Shown: piece after piece, positions 1-6,400 of the stretch | How positions within the stretch are numbered: the stretch's first letter is position 1 | Layout of the letters: every line of letters starts with the position of its first letter | IMG/VR virus record: IMGVR_UViG_3300034190_002068 | Coordinates: 1-33,560 of that record | Strand: one strand, 5' to 3' | Source: a virus | Length of the DNA: 33,560 nt | The notes under the pieces: generated by a model | What the model was told of the DNA's origin: nothing | The model's input: only the letters and a program-made list of their open reading frames with translations | Database searches by the model: none | Translations under genes and position numbers: made by a program

Positions 1-14
1 AAGAAAGGATAAAT

Positions 15-188
15 ATGATAGGATCAAAGAAACGACTAATTGAACTAGCTGACGATGCGCAAAAAAAGGCAGACGAAGCTGTAACACCCACGACCCGTGC
101 CTTGTACAGAGGCATGGAGATGGCTTATCTGGACTCCGCAGACCGCGTGGACTGGGATAAAACATGGAACAGAGAGGAGGGTGAGTAA
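15..188 (+). CDS. Small hypothetical phage protein (57 aa)
   Basis: I do not recognise this protein. It reads from an ATG preceded by an AAAGG-type ribosome site and ends in a TAATG overlap with the next gene, so the two are probably translationally coupled. The N-terminal half is Lys-rich (KKRLIELADDAQKKADEA) and probably helical. The C-terminal half is acidic and aromatic (DWDKTWNREEGE). There are no cysteines, signal peptide or membrane segment. It is the first complete gene of the plus-strand early module in this window. Confidence 0.6.
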   Translation: MIGSKKRLIELADDAQKKADEAVTPTTRALYRGMEMAYLDSADRVDWDKTWNREEGE

Positions 189-397
189 TGTACGACGTTT
201 ATTGCGGAGGTAAGAAAATCGCAGAGGACGTAACCTACCGAGAGGCTTTGCCTTACTTGGAGAGGTGTAGGGATGCTGAGATTCGACCGAATACCGAATT
301 TAATGTAGCAACCAATCGGGTCGTCTTTTCTTCACTTATGTTGCTGGGTTGCGCGGTTGGCGGTTTTGCCATCGTAATCCTAGCTTGTATACTATGA
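188..397 (+). CDS. Small C-tail membrane protein (69 aa)
   Basis: The family is not recognised. The first 45 residues are soluble and charged. Residues 48-69 form one hydrophobic segment (SSLMLLGCAVGGFAIVILAC) ending at the C-terminus, so the protein is probably tail-anchored with its N-terminus in the cytoplasm. The start overlaps the previous stop (TAATG) and the stop overlaps the next start (ATGA), placing it firmly in a coupled early operon. A role at the host membrane, such as exclusion or host takeover, is possible but not shown by the sequence. Confidence 0.65.
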   Translation: MYDVYCGGKKIAEDVTYREALPYLERCRDAEIRPNTEFNVATNRVVFSSLMLLGCAVGGFAIVILACIL

Positions 398-684
398 TTA
401 AGTACAAACAAACCATTATACAGTCCGCAGAGGACGTAACGGGTGTACCTGCAAAGATCATTTGCGGGGCGAAACGTACGGATGAACTCGTAAACATACG
501 GGACATTTGTGCAACGATCATCAAAGAGGAGCTAGGCAGTAGTGACCAAAGCATTGCCTTGTCTTTGGGGCGGGATCGTAGCTCAATCACATACGGACAC
601 ATGAGGCACTCTAAGAAGATGCAGAACAGTCCTTTTTATCAAACCCTATACTGGGAGATAAAAAAGGCTTGCAGGGCGGACTAG
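394..684 (+). CDS. Stand-alone DnaA domain IV-like DNA-binding protein
   Basis: This 96-residue protein resembles only the C-terminal DNA-binding domain (domain IV) of the initiator DnaA. It has a helix-turn-helix region followed by SLGRDRSSITYGHMRHSKKM, which matches the DnaA signature around GRDHTTVIHAxRKI, with RD-R in place of RD-H. The AAA+ ATPase domain is absent. I start it at the ATG at 394, which overlaps the previous stop as ATGA, rather than at an in-frame ATG 45 bases upstream inside the previous gene. By family knowledge it should bind DnaA-box-like DNA. It could act as a phage initiator helper, a competitor of host DnaA or a transcription regulator. It lies directly before the candidate structured RNA. 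Confidence 0.75.
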   Translation: MIKYKQTIIQSAEDVTGVPAKIICGAKRTDELVNIRDICATIIKEELGSSDQSIALSLGRDRSSITYGHMRHSKKMQNSPFYQTLYWEIKKACRAD

Positions 685-685
685 A

Positions 686-1050
686 CACGTCCTATAAAAT
701 GGAGAGTTACAGTTTGCTGGGGATATGCCAGCTAGGGGAGCGTCACCCCGAAATGATGGCGCAACTCTCTAATCTAGGTTATAGTTTACCCGCAGTGATA
801 TGCCCAAGGCTATTGTTACGCCTCGTGGATTAACCACGACCACAAGCGGGAGGGGGCTGGGAACAAATGAAACGATAGGTTGCCGAGCTATACTGAAGAG
901 TGATGAACCAAAAGGGGATTTACCTGTTTAGGAACGAACTGACGAATCGGTTGGGTTAAGCGTGGTAGCGAAACACTTAGGGGGCATTGTGTCCATTCAC
1001 GAAGGTTGCCGAGATTAAACTTGTATCCATTTACGTAAACCGATACATTT
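686..1050 (+). ncRNA. Candidate structured noncoding RNA or structured intergenic region
   Basis: About 370 bases without a credible gene. It contains many nested complementary segments: GAGAGTT (702-708) with AACTCTC (763-769) enclosing hairpins GCTGG/CCAGC (716-720/728-732) and GGGG/CCCC (735-738/746-749); then CCCGC (789-793) with GCGGG (846-850) enclosing AGGC/GCCT (807-810/820-823) and CGTGG/CCACG (824-828/834-838). ATAG/CTAT (875-878/888-891) is a further weaker hairpin. The 11-mer AGGTTGCCGAG occurs at 877-887 and 1003-1013. The strand is purine-rich with GA/GAAA loops, as in large RNAs. I could not match it to RNase P, tmRNA, a group I intron or a riboswitch. It could instead be a DNA site such as an origin bound by the adjacent DnaA-like protein. 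The strand is inferred. Confidence 0.5.
1021..1049 (+). promoter_or_regulatory. Candidate promoter with palindrome in the spacer
   Basis: TTGTAT (1021-1026), a 17-base spacer and TACATT (1044-1049) form a sigma70-like promoter. It ends 7 bases before the ATG at 1057, leaving essentially no leader. The spacer contains the perfect palindrome TTTACGTAAA (1030-1039), a possible operator. The following gene has no Shine-Dalgarno sequence. Confidence 0.4.
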
Positions 1051-1056
1051 ACACTC

Positions 1057-1689
1057 ATGTCTCAACTAATATGTAATATACCATCTAACAAAGTATACGT
1101 TAGAAAAGAATACCTCCGCGATCTCAAAGATGGGTTCGGGGAGTTCGTTGAAGGGTACTGGGTGACCGCAAAGTCAATTCCTGGTAGGGCGTTCTACTTT
1201 GAAACTTTCCTACCAGAGTACGGTGCTTTGTACGATAAGTTGCCAATTTCAGCGTTCGTGTCCACACCGGAGACACCGGAGTTGGACTTAACCTTGCCGG
1301 AGTTGCAATTTTGGAATTGTATGGATTACGGTGTAGTATGCGTATCCAAACAGTTTATCGGTAGTATGGATTACGAGATTTTGACCCGTTCGGAACATTC
1401 TGTACCCGCAACCTACCTGTTTACTTTGGACAACTACCACTACAGTAATGACGAAATTGACTACAGTACAGCAGAAGTACCGTCCGAACATAAATCCTTT
1501 AATTGCTTGGAGTTGGAAAACGGTCAATACGCGCTGTACCCAAACAATCGTATGCGGGTATACGACAACAGCTTGACCCCAAAGGAGCCAAAGAACCCAG
1601 ACTTTCTGGTTTCCACCGAATATTATCAGGTAGAAAACGGAAATAAATATCGACTTGGAGATACGGATGAGTATTACTGGAAATCATGA
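1057..1689 (+). CDS. Hypothetical phage protein (210 aa)
   Basis: I do not recognise the family. The protein is acidic and rich in Tyr and Asp, with no signal peptide or membrane segment and only scattered cysteines, so a soluble cytoplasmic protein is likely. It has an unusually regular alternation of short aromatic and beta-like stretches and many Pro residues (ELDLTLPELQFWN). There is no Shine-Dalgarno sequence before the ATG, and a promoter-like element ends 7 bases upstream. Its stop overlaps the start of the nuclease gene (ATGA), so the two are probably made together in the recombination/replication module. Confidence 0.7.
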   Translation: MSQLICNIPSNKVYVRKEYLRDLKDGFGEFVEGYWVTAKSIPGRAFYFETFLPEYGALYDKLPISAFVSTPETPELDLTLPELQFWNCMDYGVVCVSKQFIGSMDYEILTRSEHSVPATYLFTLDNYHYSNDEIDYSTAEVPSEHKSFNCLELENGQYALYPNNRMRVYDNSLTPKEPKNPDFLVSTEYYQVENGNKYRLGDTDEYYWKS

Positions 1690-2429
1690 GTCAACATTAC
1701 TATAAATGCGAACCCGATAAAGATCCCGTGTTCCTTAAATCCGTTACCAGCCCAGCAAAGGCTCGCGGTAAGGAATACGTTTACCCGTCCGTTACTACTA
1801 TCCTGTCCATTTGCCCAGATGCTTTCTTGGGTATGTGGTCAAAGAAAGAGATGTTCAACTACGGTAGACAAACCGAGCTATCATACGAGGAAGCCGAAGA
1901 GAGGTTGTATGGTATGCGCAGGTGTCCAGATCAGAAGATTGCCATACCTAGTGCGGAATTCGGAACCAATGCCCACAAGTACATGGAGGACTGGGGAAAT
2001 GGTGAAGAAGACGAGAATAACCCTTACGCGGAGATATGTTCCGGTGTAATTGAGTTATTTGATGATTGGGAACTGGAGCCGGAATTGTCCGAAAGTATAC
2101 AGTACAGCCATGACGATGCGTGTGCAGGGACAGTGGATCTGATTGCTAAGATTGGAGATGATACCGTTTTATTGGACTACAAGTTCCGCGCTTGTAAGGG
2201 GTCTGGTAAGTTCTGGTTCAAGGACTGTATGCAACTAGCTATTGAATCCGAGTGGGTGCAGGAGCGTTATAACCTTGAGTTTAGACCCGATATAATATCT
2301 ATCTGTATTTGCACAAACACCGGAAAGGTTTACCCAAAGCGTTGGAAAGCGTTGGATCAAGTACAGGGCATCAATGCGTTTCGCGCAATTAGGGACGTAG
2401 CCAGAACAATGAAAGGTTGGGAAGTTTAA
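1686..2429 (+). CDS. PD-(D/E)XK nuclease (Cas4/RecB-like exonuclease)
   Basis: A 247-residue protein with the RecB/Cas4 nuclease pattern. YPSVTTIL (residues 33-40) is followed by GTNAHKYMED (93-102, motif I His97), then AGTVDLIAKI (147-156, Asp151), LLDYKFR (162-168, the Asp164-x-Lys166 core) and a Gln in QLAIES (183-188, motif III-like). These are the metal-binding and catalytic residues of the family, so an active DNA exonuclease is expected. Cysteines are scattered (for example ICIC, 206-209) and I cannot assign an iron-sulfur cluster. It begins in a 4-base overlap with the preceding gene and precedes the OB-like protein. That pairing suggests end-resection for recombination or degradation of host DNA. 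Confidence 0.85.
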   Translation: MSQHYYKCEPDKDPVFLKSVTSPAKARGKEYVYPSVTTILSICPDAFLGMWSKKEMFNYGRQTELSYEEAEERLYGMRRCPDQKIAIPSAEFGTNAHKYMEDWGNGEEDENNPYAEICSGVIELFDDWELEPELSESIQYSHDDACAGTVDLIAKIGDDTVLLDYKFRACKGSGKFWFKDCMQLAIESEWVQERYNLEFRPDIISICICTNTGKVYPKRWKALDQVQGINAFRAIRDVARTMKGWEV

Positions 2430-2433
2430 TTTT

Positions 2434-2880
2434 ATGGAAACAGCAAAAGTAACATCTATCCAGGATACTGGTAAAAAATACAACGATCTGTTTAAAGTAC
2501 GGGTCGTTTTGGATAATGGTAAAAAGGGTACAGTCAACGCCAAGAGCTTCCCGCCACCTTACGCTGTAGGTGATACAGTAGAAATTAAGGAGTGCTGGGA
2601 TGATGGCAACCTACGAAAGATCAGTAAGGTGTCCGAAGGCTTTGCGCCTACAGGTGGATCAACCACCAGCGCACCTGCCCGTAAGGAATACGATCCCCTG
2701 CCGGGCTTCATAGCTACCAATCTGGCTTTAGCAATCCAAGAGGTACAAGCTGACAACGGCTCAGGGGCTTACTCCAAGGAGCAGGTCGCCAACAAGGTAC
2801 TGGAGTTACATCAACTTCATGCCGATTTGGTCGTAAGTGTACGCGAAAAACTGAATAATGGATCACAACTTCTTACCTAG
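2434..2880 (+). CDS. Probable OB-fold-like DNA-binding protein
   Basis: The N-terminal 65 residues (ETAKVTSIQDTGKKYNDL, then VRVVLDNGKKGTVNAK and VGDTVEIKE) have the beta-strand and Gly/Lys turn pattern of a small OB fold. A flexible linker (TGGSTTSAPARKEYD) and a helical C-terminal region follow. It could be a single-stranded DNA-binding or annealing protein supporting the nuclease just upstream, but no exact family is recognised. It lacks the acidic aromatic tail typical of SSB. The next gene starts 23 bases before its stop. Confidence 0.6.
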   Translation: METAKVTSIQDTGKKYNDLFKVRVVLDNGKKGTVNAKSFPPPYAVGDTVEIKECWDDGNLRKISKVSEGFAPTGGSTTSAPARKEYDPLPGFIATNLALAIQEVQADNGSGAYSKEQVANKVLELHQLHADLVVSVREKLNNGSQLLT

Positions 2881-3148
2881 TGATTCACAGGAACGTAAGA
2901 ACATTCCCGTATATAGCGGGTTTGTTGCTTACTTCCCTCGCGCTATGTCTGCCGTTGCTCATCACTCGTGGGTGGGCAACGAGCAACATCACCCCGGAAC
3001 CCCAGTCCATTGGGATAAAAGTAAATCCCAAGACGAACTTGATGCTATGATGCGACACCTTCTTGAAGAAGACTGGGTGGCGGTAGCATGGAGAGCGATG
3101 GCAAACTTAGAAAGGAAACTCGAAGATGAGTCCAGACGAAATCATTGA
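2858..3148 (+). CDS. MazZ/DUF5664-like dATP/dGTP diphosphohydrolase N-terminal domain protein
   Basis: The 96-residue protein follows the pattern of the dATP/dGTP diphosphohydrolase N-terminal family: ERKNIPVYSGFVAYFPRAM, then VGNEQHHPGTPVHWDKSKS, then DELDAMMRHLLEED and VAWRAMANLE. The conserved acidic/His helix segments (DELDAMMRHLLE) correspond to the metal-dependent all-alpha NTP pyrophosphatase core. Relatives hydrolyse dATP/dGTP to monophosphates and are best known from phages that make 2-aminoadenine (Z) DNA, but no PurZ or DpoZ gene is visible here. Pool adjustment or another use is therefore as likely. It overlaps both neighbouring genes, and the next gene starts at 3126 inside it. 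Confidence 0.7.
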   Translation: MDHNFLPSDSQERKNIPVYSGFVAYFPRAMSAVAHHSWVGNEQHHPGTPVHWDKSKSQDELDAMMRHLLEEDWVAVAWRAMANLERKLEDESRRNH

Positions 3149-3323
3149 TACTTATATGTCTACACCCCGATCCGATACACCGGAAGATAAACATTTAAGC
3201 AATCAGTTTCACACTATTTATAAACAAACTATTGAGATCGCCCGAATGCGTGGTCTAATTTCTTTTGAACCCCAAACAACTGACTTTTGGAAAAACCTGA
3301 TAGAAACATCCCCGGACAAATGA
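3126..3323 (+). CDS. Small hypothetical protein (65 aa)
   Basis: Unrecognised soluble protein. It begins inside the end of the preceding gene (23-base overlap) and ends in an ATGA overlap with the next one, which is the main support for its reality. It has no cysteines or membrane segment. The sequence is rich in Thr, Asp and Ile, with a helical middle (NQFHTIYKQTIEIARMRGL). Confidence 0.55.
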   Translation: MSPDEIIDTYMSTPRSDTPEDKHLSNQFHTIYKQTIEIARMRGLISFEPQTTDFWKNLIETSPDK

Positions 3324-3484
3324 AGAACATTGAAAAAGCTATGAACGCCTTGGAGACTGCACTTAGTATTTTGGACTCCGAAGATTTGCGCGATGAATTG
3401 CGAAAGTTACCCGAAACCTCTCTCATCTACCTCAATGGCGTAAACTCCGCTGTTAGGGTAGCAATCGAAAACCTAAAAAAATAA
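3320..3484 (+). CDS. Small helical hypothetical protein (54 aa)
   Basis: I start it at the ATG at 3320, which overlaps the previous stop, not at an ATG 33 bases upstream in the preceding gene. The protein is almost wholly helical and amphipathic (MKNIEKAMNALETALSILDS ... AVRVAIENLKK), so it may dimerise. The function is unknown. Confidence 0.55.
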   Translation: MKNIEKAMNALETALSILDSEDLRDELRKLPETSLIYLNGVNSAVRVAIENLKK

Positions 3485-3489
3485 ACGCT

Positions 3490-3720
3490 ATGGAAATGGA
3501 TAACGGAATGTTAACGATGGATGGTTACGATGATTGTATCGTAGGAATTGTAGAACGCTTTGGTATGGAACCCATCGTGTGCTACGACAAGGACAAGGTG
3601 CTTCAACGTCACCGTGATGACGGTATGGGTTACGACGAAGCCATTGAGTTTTTTGAGTACAACCAACTAGGTGCTTGGGTCGGTGACCGTACACCCTGCT
3701 TCATCAGTCCACTCGCATAA
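3490..3720 (+). CDS. Small conserved phage protein (76 aa)
   Basis: The sequence MDGYDDCIVGIVERFGMEP, followed by VCYDKDKVLQ and GYDEAIEFFEYNQLGAWVG, is a pattern I recall from many small phage proteins of unknown function that sit next to replication genes. It is acidic and soluble, with no catalytic motif I can name. Its stop overlaps the primase-helicase start (TAATG), so it is coupled to that gene and may be an accessory to it. Confidence 0.75.
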   Translation: MEMDNGMLTMDGYDDCIVGIVERFGMEPIVCYDKDKVLQRHRDDGMGYDEAIEFFEYNQLGAWVGDRTPCFISPLA

Positions 3721-5555
3721 TGGCTACACCTGATGAACTATGCCGTGCGTTATCTGATCGCATGGATTCCGTTATGGCGGAACACTTCTCGGAGGCTAAA
3801 AAGTCCGGTGCTTCTTGGAGCATGGGTGACTTGGATGGCAATCCGGGGAAGTCGACTGGAGTATTCCGAGGTAGAGGTGGTATTTTCTTTGCCAAGGACA
3901 GGGCTACGGATGAGTCCTTGAATGTGGTACAACTGCTACACCGCAAGCTGGGTGGTTCCTGGGCGGACACCTTGGCTTATGTAAAGAAAACGTGTGGCAT
4001 ATCGGACGTAAAAACCATTGCGCCGAAGCCGAAACCCAAGAAGCCGGACTTGGTTTGTCACTCCATGCGTGGGACTAAGCCATACGAATACCTTACCAGC
4101 CGAGGCATCCAGGAGCAGACGATGAGCAAATATAAGCTACGTCGTTTGACCAAAGATGACTTACCACCAAGTAAACAAGTAAGGTGGAATGATGAGTACA
4201 TACGGTTTGTATATACAGACAGTACCTCGGATATTGTAATGTACAAATGGTTGGGTATAGAACGCCAGGACGGAAAGAAAGAAATCGGTAGCACGGTTCC
4301 GCAGTACGCAACCCTATGGGGACATTGGCTGGTGGATGACAACACTACCGCAGTTCTGATTACCGAGGGCGAGGTTGACGCTATGAGCGTAGACCAGATG
4401 TGTCCGGACATCCCTACCTTGTCCATGCCTACGGGCGCAAGTAACCTTGACTGGATAAATAACGACTACGAAAGGTTACAGCAGTTCGAGAAGATATACA
4501 TCCTTACGGACATGGATACAGCCGGGGAGCAAGCTGCCCAGAAGATAGCCAAGCGTTTAGGTTTAACCCGTTGTTTTCGCGTGTCCCTACCAAGTGGCTA
4601 CAAGGATGCTAACGATTACCTGCAATCCAAGGAACACGGTAAGCCGGACTTCTCGCAATTACTAGATGAGGCTAAGACTTATGATCCCAAGCAGTTGCGA
4701 TCAGTGTCGGAGTTCACTGGTGGGATTGCTGAAGAGATTGAGCGATTCAAGCAGGAAAGCGAAAGTAATAACTTCATTTGGCCGGAGTTACCATTTCGTT
4801 TTAGGCACGGTGAAATGACGGTTGTTACCGGATACCCTGGTCATGGTAAATCACAATGCGTTTACCAGATGGTTCTTCATGAGATGATGGAAAACAACAG
4901 GCGGGTATGTATTGCTTCCTTCGAGATTCCCGCAAAAAATATGTTGTTTAACCTCATGTGGATGCACTTCGGGAGATCCCCGCAAGCGGATACCTTCACG
5001 GAGGCACTCAAGGTATTTGAGGATAAGTTATGGTTTATTGAGAGCGATGAGGATACGACCGCTTCGTGGTCTACACTCAAAGAGGACTTCCTGTACGCTA
5101 ACAAGCGGTTTGGGTGCGACTTCTTCGTAGTGGACGCACTGATGCACATCACTAAGAAAGGTGACGCTGAAGGTACGGACTTAGTTGCCAAGCAAGCGGC
5201 GAAGTTCTGCGTCAATAACGATACCTCTATGCTGTTGATTTGCCATGCGGATGCAAAAAAGCGCGGTAATGACCACGTTCCGGATGTAGAGGACGTTCTG
5301 GGCGGTCAGGGTATCGGCGGGGCGGCACACAATGTCGTATCCGTTTGGCGCAACAAGAACAAGGAACGCGAAACGGAAGCACGGGGATGGCCGGACGACG
5401 ATGAGCCGGACGGTAAGATATACATCTCCAAACAAAGAGCTACTGGTAATACGGTATTTCGTGATATTTGGTTCCACAAGTTTTGTCGCAAGTTTAACTT
5501 GACAAAAGAACCACCACCCGTCAAAACCTATGTACAAGTTGAAAACCCGTTTTAA
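3720..5555 (+). CDS. Primase-helicase (TOPRIM plus DnaB/gp4-type helicase)
   Basis: This 611-residue replicative enzyme makes primers and unwinds DNA at the fork. The TOPRIM domain spans about residues 205-300, with VLITEGEVDAMSV (212-224), YILTDMDTAGE (260-270) and KDANDYL (295-301), giving the catalytic Glu and the DxD pair. The RecA-like helicase domain has Walker A GYPGHGKSQ (371-379), Walker B FFVVD (468-472), a sensor-like LLICHAD (505-511) and motif H4 GGQGIGGAAHNVVSVWRNK (528-546). The N-terminus resembles the zinc-binding domain of gp4 primases in outline (WSMGDLDGNPG ... GGIFFAKDRATDES) but has no Cys/His zinc ligands. Primer synthesis may therefore differ or rely on host primase. 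Confidence 0.95.
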   Translation: MATPDELCRALSDRMDSVMAEHFSEAKKSGASWSMGDLDGNPGKSTGVFRGRGGIFFAKDRATDESLNVVQLLHRKLGGSWADTLAYVKKTCGISDVKTIAPKPKPKKPDLVCHSMRGTKPYEYLTSRGIQEQTMSKYKLRRLTKDDLPPSKQVRWNDEYIRFVYTDSTSDIVMYKWLGIERQDGKKEIGSTVPQYATLWGHWLVDDNTTAVLITEGEVDAMSVDQMCPDIPTLSMPTGASNLDWINNDYERLQQFEKIYILTDMDTAGEQAAQKIAKRLGLTRCFRVSLPSGYKDANDYLQSKEHGKPDFSQLLDEAKTYDPKQLRSVSEFTGGIAEEIERFKQESESNNFIWPELPFRFRHGEMTVVTGYPGHGKSQCVYQMVLHEMMENNRRVCIASFEIPAKNMLFNLMWMHFGRSPQADTFTEALKVFEDKLWFIESDEDTTASWSTLKEDFLYANKRFGCDFFVVDALMHITKKGDAEGTDLVAKQAAKFCVNNDTSMLLICHADAKKRGNDHVPDVEDVLGGQGIGGAAHNVVSVWRNKNKERETEARGWPDDDEPDGKIYISKQRATGNTVFRDIWFHKFCRKFNLTKEPPPVKTYVQVENPF

Positions 5556-5557
5556 TT

Positions 5558-5923
5558 ATGAAAAAAATCAAAATACACACCGAAGAAACAGACAACCACC
5601 GCCAAGTAATTGGTTTGGATTTAAGTGACAATGTAGCTATAATGCAGTACGGAGAATTGGGATACCCCAATCCGTATATCATTGTCGAGGAAGTTGGAGC
5701 AGCTTTAGAGGTTGCGGACCTGACCTACGATGACCGATTCCGGTACATACAGGACAATCAGTTAAGTATTGATTATATGTACGACCTGGATGGCGAACTG
5801 GATTACATCCACGTCTCCAATCGTGCAGGAGCAACCCTATGCGGGGAAGTTGAGCGTCTTGACGATTTGCGCGAGGTGATCGACTACCTTATTGATATGC
5901 ATGAAGAGAACCCCTTTGCGTAA
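5558..5923 (+). CDS. Acidic hypothetical protein (121 aa)
   Basis: Unrecognised. It is strongly acidic with many Asp, Glu and Tyr residues (YIIVEEVGAALEVADLTYDD), no membrane segment and a single cysteine. High negative charge over a small soluble protein is compatible with a DNA mimic or an enzyme inhibitor, but nothing specific shows this. The HNH gene starts inside its 3' end. Confidence 0.65.
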   Translation: MKKIKIHTEETDNHRQVIGLDLSDNVAIMQYGELGYPNPYIIVEEVGAALEVADLTYDDRFRYIQDNQLSIDYMYDLDGELDYIHVSNRAGATLCGEVERLDDLREVIDYLIDMHEENPFA

Positions 5924-6197
5924 AGTCTCGAAAGAGAAAAGCAAACAACTTCGTATATATGCTAAGGAGCGCAAATCTTATCTCCAGGAGAACCCACACT
6001 GCGAGGTGTGCATCTCCGAGGGTGTCCAACGACCCAAATCGGCTACGGACATCCACCATAAACACGGAAGAGGACGCAATACAAATGACGCGACCCTTTT
6101 CCTGGCGGTATGCCGTTCGTGCCATGACGACATCCATTTCGGCGCAAACCGAGGACGAGGACCCAAATGGGCAAGGAGCAAAGGCTACCTGATATAG
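5901..6197 (+). CDS. HNH endonuclease
   Basis: A basic 98-residue protein with the beta-beta-alpha-metal nuclease layout. CEVC (34-37) and CRSCH (71-75) are the structural zinc pair, IHHKHGRGRNTND (51-63) gives the HH-N core, and DDIH (76-79) gives the last His. I start at the ATG at 5901; a TTG 9 bases upstream is also possible. Similar small HNH proteins act as nicking or packaging-associated nucleases in many phages. Here it is far from the terminase, so a homing-type or replication-linked role is as plausible. It overlaps both neighbouring genes. Confidence 0.85.
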   Translation: MKRTPLRKVSKEKSKQLRIYAKERKSYLQENPHCEVCISEGVQRPKSATDIHHKHGRGRNTNDATLFLAVCRSCHDDIHFGANRGRGPKWARSKGYLI

Positions 6198-6400
6198 TTC
6201 ACCTGGAACAAAGGCGTTTTATCATTCCATCGCGTACATCCCCGGACCCCCACCTTGTCGATCTAGATGAGTGTGGGGGTTTTGGCGAGTGCAGTTGCGA
6301 GGATTACATAAGACGACGTAGGCCGGATCATCTTAGGGGCAAACAATCTCAACAATGCTATCACATTAAAACAGCTATAGAATATGAAAAAGATCAATAG
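6167..6400 (+). CDS. Small SWIM-type zinc-finger protein (77 aa)
   Basis: The C-terminal half contains CSCEDY (residues 42-47), then RRRRPDHLRGKQSQQCYHI, which is the CxC...CxH pattern of a SWIM zinc finger. SWIM domains bind DNA or protein and occur in recombination-linked factors. The protein has nothing else recognisable. Its start lies inside the HNH gene and its stop overlaps the exonuclease start, so it is embedded in the nuclease group and could be a partner of one of these enzymes. Confidence 0.65.
   Translation: MGKEQRLPDIVHLEQRRFIIPSRTSPDPHLVDLDECGGFGECSCEDYIRRRRPDHLRGKQSQQCYHIKTAIEYEKDQ

Noticed and set aside
686-1050. Known RNA classes (RNase P RNA, tmRNA, group I or II intron, tRNA) for the structured stretch
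   Set aside because: None of the conserved cores (RNase P GAGGAAAGUCC-type segment, tmRNA tRNA-like ends, intron guide and P7 elements, tRNA T-loop GGTTCRA) could be found, so it is left unassigned.
2858-3148. Diaminopurine (Z) DNA genome
   Set aside because: Only the MazZ-like domain is seen. No PurZ-type synthetase or Z-preferring polymerase is in the window, so Z-DNA cannot be claimed.
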